NCBI GenBank assembly: GCA_963819885.1
Contig: CAWFXV010000025.1
Location: forward strand, 45,551 to 109,550
Source of the DNA: JACVRX01 sp963819885
Lineage (GTDB): Bacteria; Actinomycetota; Actinomycetes; Jiangellales; Jiangellaceae
Direction of reading: 5' to 3'
Length of the DNA stretch: 64,000 bases
In this document: positions 60,647 through 64,000 of the stretch, piece by piece
Position numbering within the stretch: position 1 is the first letter of the stretch
Layout of the letters: every line of letters starts with the position of its first letter
Translations under genes and position numbers: made by a program
The notes under the pieces: generated by a model
Told to the model about the DNA's origin: nothing
What the model saw: the letters and a program-made list of their open reading frames with translations, nothing else
Database searches by the model: none

Positions 60647-62650
60647 GTTCGGATCACGCCGGCTGTGCTGCCGGTGACGCCTCGACGGCTGACCTGCGAA
60701 GAACTCCTCGCGCAGGGTTTCGCGCTGGGCTACTGCGGCCTCGACGCTGGCGAGCTGTTCCTCGCTGCACGGCAGGTCGTAGACCTCCCGGACGAATCGC
60801 GGCAGATCCGGGCGGTAGTCGTGCGCCCACGGGCGGTACACGCCCGGGATCTGGGCGTTCTTCATGTCCACCAGCAGCTGGACAAAGGTGACCACGGGAC
60901 GCCACCGCATCGACGCCCGGATCCCGCGCGGGCTGACGCCCGGGATGTCTTCGACAGCGGGCCGCCCGCCGTCGAGCCAGCTTGGTCGGGATGCGATCAG
61001 ATCGGTCCCGAACTTGGTGACCCCGTCGTTGTCGTGGCTGAGCAACACATACCGCAACCGGCCACGGCGGTCGGCCGGCATGGCCTCGATCTGGCGGAAG
61101 TCGTTGACAACCGCGACCAGCCCAGCGTCCACGTCCGAGCGGGCCGGACCCGTGACCTCCTGCGCCCATCGACTGGCGTAGGGCGTGCCGATCCACAGCG
61201 CCCGGTCGATGCCCAGCGCCTGCGGACCGAGCGTGCCCCAATGGATGAAGACGTCCTGGCTGGTATGCGCGCCGAGACTCTCGCCGAAGAGGACGACCCG
61301 GGGTCGGCGGTCGGACGGAAGGTCACGCAGCCTCTCCACGATGCGCAGCCACAGCAGCCGGTTCTGCTCCCGGGCAACCTTGATCCTGCCCAGGGACAGC
61401 GGCGACGGCCGTTTGGAGTACTGCAGCGTGACGATGGCGCAGTCTCCGCGGGTCAGATACTGAACCGACGCGGTCGCGCAGTAGTTCACGTAGCCGGTGC
61501 CGGTGGGTGAGACCAGCATGATGAGCGAGCGATCCCAGGCGCCGGCCCGATCCATCTCCGCCAGAGCGAGGTCCACTCGTTCGGCGGCTGTTGGCGCGCT
61601 GTCCAGCCCGATGTACACCTGCACCGGAGTGGCGCGGGCCGGCTCGCTCATGACGGCCGGTATCGACAAGTCCGGCATGCCGGCCGGGCGGTTGGGCACG
61701 GGTTCTGGCCGGACGCCGGCGACCGCGTGCCGGCGGCCTTCCCGACCCAGCGTCTCCCACGGCACGAGGCTCTGGCCCGATCCGCTGACCGTCGGGGCGA
61801 GGCCGAAGGTGTCGGCGAGCCGGTCTAGCATCGGGTCGTCGACGGTGGTGCCCGCCTCGAGCTTGCCGATGATCCGGTGGTACATGGTCGCTCCGCCGGC
61901 GACGACGGCACCGAGAGTGACGCCGTGCGCGGCAAGCCGCCACAACTGTTCCGATCCGGGCAGCCGAGCGGCGAGAGCCGATCCCGCCGCCCCAGCGGCC
62001 AGCCGCTCACCGGAGGCGAGGACGGTGCCAATCGCAACCATGCCGCCGGCAGCGCCCAGCGAGCGCAACCGCGAGGCCGCTGCCTCATCGTCGGGCTCGG
62101 CCGCAGGGTCGTCATCGCTGGCTCGGTTTCGTTGCTGCTCCATGGCGAGAGCAAGAGCGAGGCCGGTAGGGAAGGCGATCGGAAATCGCTCCAGCCGTCC
62201 CTCTGCGCCGATTCGGCGGTCCAGGACCGACATCGCACCCTGGGCACCGGCCAGGGCGGCGCCCGCGACGCCGGTCACAGCAGTCCGCCAGCCGGCCTGC
62301 CGGGTCAGCCCCCGAAGGGTCGGTTCAGCGGGCCGGCGGCTCAGGGCGCGTTGCACGGCCAGCCCGGCGGGAATGACGGCGAGATTGGTCAACAGCACCG
62401 CGCGCCGCTGCCGGTCCGCCGGATCCGCACCTGCCAGCGGCAACCGGGAGGCGACGATCTCGATGCCGTCGTGGGTGATGACCGTCAGCAGGTACGTGAC
62501 GCCCGACGCGAATCCGGTGATCACTCCTTGGTCGATCCAGCTGCGGGAGGTGAGCGACGGGGCGAACGTCCCCGGCACGACCGCGGCGGCGGCCAGCAAC
62601 GCGGTCTGCTCACTGCGGCCACCTACGATGTCGCCGATGCCCACGACCAT
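60479..62650 (-). CDS. Alpha/beta-hydrolase membrane protein (Abhydrolase_9 family)
   Basis: A protein of about 650-720 residues. The N-terminal half is a membrane domain (ALLAAAAVVPGTFAPSLTSR, GVITGFASGVTYLLTVITHDG, VLLTNLAVIPAGLAVQRALS). The C-terminal half is a hydrolase with the nucleophile elbow VVLFGESLGAHTSQDVF, LDSAPTAAERVDLALAEMDRAGAWDRSLIMLVSP and NDGVTKFGTDLIASRPSWLDG. The family domain pair is Abhydrolase_9_N plus Abhydrolase_9. The natural end should be near REEFFAG (about 60690); the last 65 codons run antisense through the neighbouring gene, so a stop has probably been lost by an indel. Confidence 0.85.
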   Translation of the reverse strand: MVVGIGDIVGGRSEQTALLAAAAVVPGTFAPSLTSRSWIDQGVITGFASGVTYLLTVITHDGIEIVASRLPLAGADPADRQRRAVLLTNLAVIPAGLAVQRALSRRPAEPTLRGLTRQAGWRTAVTGVAGAALAGAQGAMSVLDRRIGAEGRLERFPIAFPTGLALALAMEQQRNRASDDDPAAEPDDEAAASRLRSLGAAGGMVAIGTVLASGERLAAGAAGSALAARLPGSEQLWRLAAHGVTLGAVVAGGATMYHRIIGKLEAGTTVDDPMLDRLADTFGLAPTVSGSGQSLVPWETLGREGRRHAVAGVRPEPVPNRPAGMPDLSIPAVMSEPARATPVQVYIGLDSAPTAAERVDLALAEMDRAGAWDRSLIMLVSPTGTGYVNYCATASVQYLTRGDCAIVTLQYSKRPSPLSLGRIKVAREQNRLLWLRIVERLRDLPSDRRPRVVLFGESLGAHTSQDVFIHWGTLGPQALGIDRALWIGTPYASRWAQEVTGPARSDVDAGLVAVVNDFRQIEAMPADRRGRLRYVLLSHDNDGVTKFGTDLIASRPSWLDGGRPAVEDIPGVSPRGIRASMRWRPVVTFVQLLVDMKNAQIPGVYRPWAHDYRPDLPRFVREVYDLPCSEEQLASVEAAVAQRETLREEFFAGQPSRRHRQHSRRDPNSVRPVAVREKQQRPPVGLVGLSRPDRRAGASHVDDDLVAVHGSGHADESAAEQLS

Positions 62651-62749
62651 GCCCGACACCTCCGGTCTGCGCACCTGGCAGCATTCAATTCCATCGGAGA
62701 TACCACCAGGACCACCCAACGCGGGTGATTCGCGCAGACGGCACTGCGG

Positions 62750-63483
62750 GTGCGCTGGGAGCCGATGCTCGCCGCCATCCTGCTCGTGCTGGTCGCGGCG
62801 AGCATCGCCACGAACCGTCTGCCGGGGCGGTGGTATGTCCCGATCTGCGTGTTAGCCACGGGAATCCTGCTCGCATTGGCCCGGCTCGACGGCCTGGACG
62901 CCGCTGATCTTGGTCTCGGTCCGGGGACTGTGCTCCCTGGACTGATGTGGGCGCTGGTCCTCGTGTTGGCCGTTGCTCTGCTCTATCTCGGTGGGGTCAC
63001 GCTGCCCAAGACCCGAGGCTTGTTCGCAGACCGTCGGTTCATGGCAGCCGGCGGCCAGCACGTCGCCGCATACCTGCTGGTGCGCATCCCGTTCGGCACG
63101 GTACTGCTCGAGGAGACCGCCTTCCGCAGCGTGCTGTTCGCCATGGTGACCGTTCGCTACGGAACCGGGTGGGCCATCGTGGTCACCTCGGTCCTCTTCG
63201 GACTCTGGCACATCCTGCCTGCAGTACCGATGCACGATTCGCACGACGCCGTTCACGGTGCTCTGGGGACCGGTACGCGCGGGCGCTGGGTCGCCGTGTT
63301 GGCGACGGTGGTGAGCACTGCCGTGGGGGATTCGGCTTCGCCCTGCTTCGAGTATGGACGGACAGTGTTCTGCCGCCGATCGGCTTGCACTGGGCGCTTA
63401 ACGGCCTGGGGGTCGTCGTCGCGTGGTGGCTCGGCCGAATCACCCGCGGTGGGGGAGGCCGGGAACCACGGGTTTCACCGTAG
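62750..63483 (+). CDS. CPBP-family intramembrane glutamic protease, one frameshift
   Basis: The plus frame from the GTG at 62750 encodes membrane helices MLAAILLVLVAASIA and YVPICVLATGILLALARL, then the CPBP motif 1 VLLEETAFRSVLFAMVTVRYG and motif 2 VLFGLWHILPA. After AVLATVVSTAVG (about 63328) the sequence shifts one base to GFGFALLRVWTDSVLPPIGLHWALNGLGVVVAWWLG, the conserved third motif (H..N), ending at the TAG at 63481. The complete product of about 243 residues is a Rce1-like protease. The indel site is a run of G. Confidence 0.82.
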
Positions 63484-63670
63484 ATCCAGAGATGCGGGCG
63501 GGGGAGTGTCGAGAGCCGTGGGATGTGGCGATGGACCTAGTGTTCAGCTCAGTAGGCAGGGGCCCGGAGGAGGTCGAAGGTGGGCAGGCAGAACCGGGGC
63601 GCTCGATACGGGAGCGACTTGCGGTGACGACGACCGATCCCCCCAGGTCGCCGACTCGTCGAACCCTCCG

Positions 63671-64000
63671 ATGCACGTCGCGCCAGCGACCTCCATGTTC
63701 GCCGGAGCCCCCAGCTGGCTCCGCGTCGCCGGCAGCACCGGCTGGCTGGTGCTTGGCGTGACGGGAGCGGCTGCGGTTGGCGTCTGGGCGGTGGCGTACA
63801 CCCACGACTGGTGTACCGTTCCTGTTCGCTGCTGTGCTGGCCATCCTTTTCACGCCGGTCGTCGAGTGGATGACCCGACATCGCATCCCCCGCTTTCTTG
63901 CCGCTGTTCTGGTCCTCCTCGGTCTGGTGGTGGTGGCTGTGATCTCCACCGTTGCCGTCGTGCTGGGATCGCTCAGGAGGCGCCGGAGATCGGCAGCGTG
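63671..64000 (+). CDS. AI-2E family transporter, 5' part (continues beyond window), one frameshift
   Basis: The start (WLRVAGSTGWLVLGVTGAAAVGVWAVAY) is the first membrane helix. Near 63805 a one-base change leads to VPFLFAAVLAILFTPVVEWMTRHRIPRFLAAVLVLLGLVVVAVISTVAVVLGSL, which is the second/third helix region of the YdiK/PerM/AI-2E exporter family. The gene runs off the end of the window. Possible starts are 63671 and 63695. Confidence 0.72.
   Translation, partial: MHVAPATSMFAGAPSWLRVAGSTGWLVLGVTGAAAVGVWAVAYTHDWCTVPVRCCAGHPFHAGRRVDDPTSHPPLSCRCSGPPRSGGGGCDLHRCRRAGIAQEAPEIGSV

Noticed and set aside
1..64000. CRISPR array, complete insertion sequence, prophage or BREX/Abi-type defence island
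   Set aside because: No regularly spaced repeats, no transposase, integrase or phage structural genes, and no Cas-like motifs were seen. Defence-like content is limited to three ordinary toxin-antitoxin pairs.

Overview
The window is GC-rich and comes from an actinomycete. The evidence is the many GTG starts, ATGA/GTGA gene overlaps, a DUF222/HNH (13E12-type) endonuclease, an F420-type luciferase-like oxidoreductase, a deazaflavin-type nitroreductase, a DtxR/IdeR regulator, PrpE, and SHOCT and DUF6325 proteins. The order and genus cannot be fixed from the sequence. There is no rRNA, no complete tRNA, no CRISPR array and no recognisable transposase.

Layout. 1-6 kb: the 3' end of a principal-type sigma factor, a VapBC-like pair, an ArsR/AHSA1 pair with a very clear operator-promoter, a phosphotransferase, two DUF1801-like genes (one broken) and a frameshifted secreted beta-propeller gene. 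6.3-14.2 kb: a D-amino-acid oxidase, then a probable five-gene minus-strand operon consisting of a monosaccharide ABC importer (binding protein, ATPase, permease) followed by an FG-GAP/UnbV lipoprotein and a vanadium-dependent haloperoxidase with its full vanadate-binding signature. 14.5-25.3 kb: an Xre/DUF2178 pair with twin palindromic operators, a SolA-type oxidase, a P-loop kinase fused to a luciferase-like oxidoreductase, YefM-YoeB, a broken HNH gene, a remnant of an ECF sigma factor, a luciferase-like oxidoreductase, a Rieske protein, an ECF sigma/anti-sigma-like pair and an archaeal-type aspartyl-tRNA synthetase. 25.3-38.7 kb: a phospholipase-D-like protein, a ureohydrolase resembling guanidine hydrolases, PrpE, a CYTH-like protein, a secreted M1 peptidase and assorted small genes.

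36.6-51.3 kb is a mosaic made by duplication. A module of one short-chain dehydrogenase diverging from two translationally coupled membrane proteins of unknown function occurs three times: a chimeric remnant at 39.46-40.25 kb, a nearly intact copy at 42.1-44.3 kb and an indel-ridden copy at 49.1-51.3 kb. Two paralogous zinc-less quinone-reductase-type dehydrogenases, an ABC exporter, a second VapBC-like pair and a 3' half of a tRNA lie among them.

51.3-64 kb: an AraC regulator, a broken SRPBCC gene, a DUF6790-like membrane protein, a ParA/small basic protein/coiled-coil lipoprotein cluster divergent from a DtxR-type regulator, an immune-inhibitor-A (M6) protease gene full of single-base indels, an Abhydrolase_9 membrane hydrolase, a CPBP protease and the start of an AI-2E family transporter.

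Caution for the reader: about a third of the longer genes carry one or more frameshifts while the encoded amino-acid sequence stays well conserved across them. This fits sequencing or assembly indels better than old pseudogenes, so several entries marked broken may be intact in the organism.
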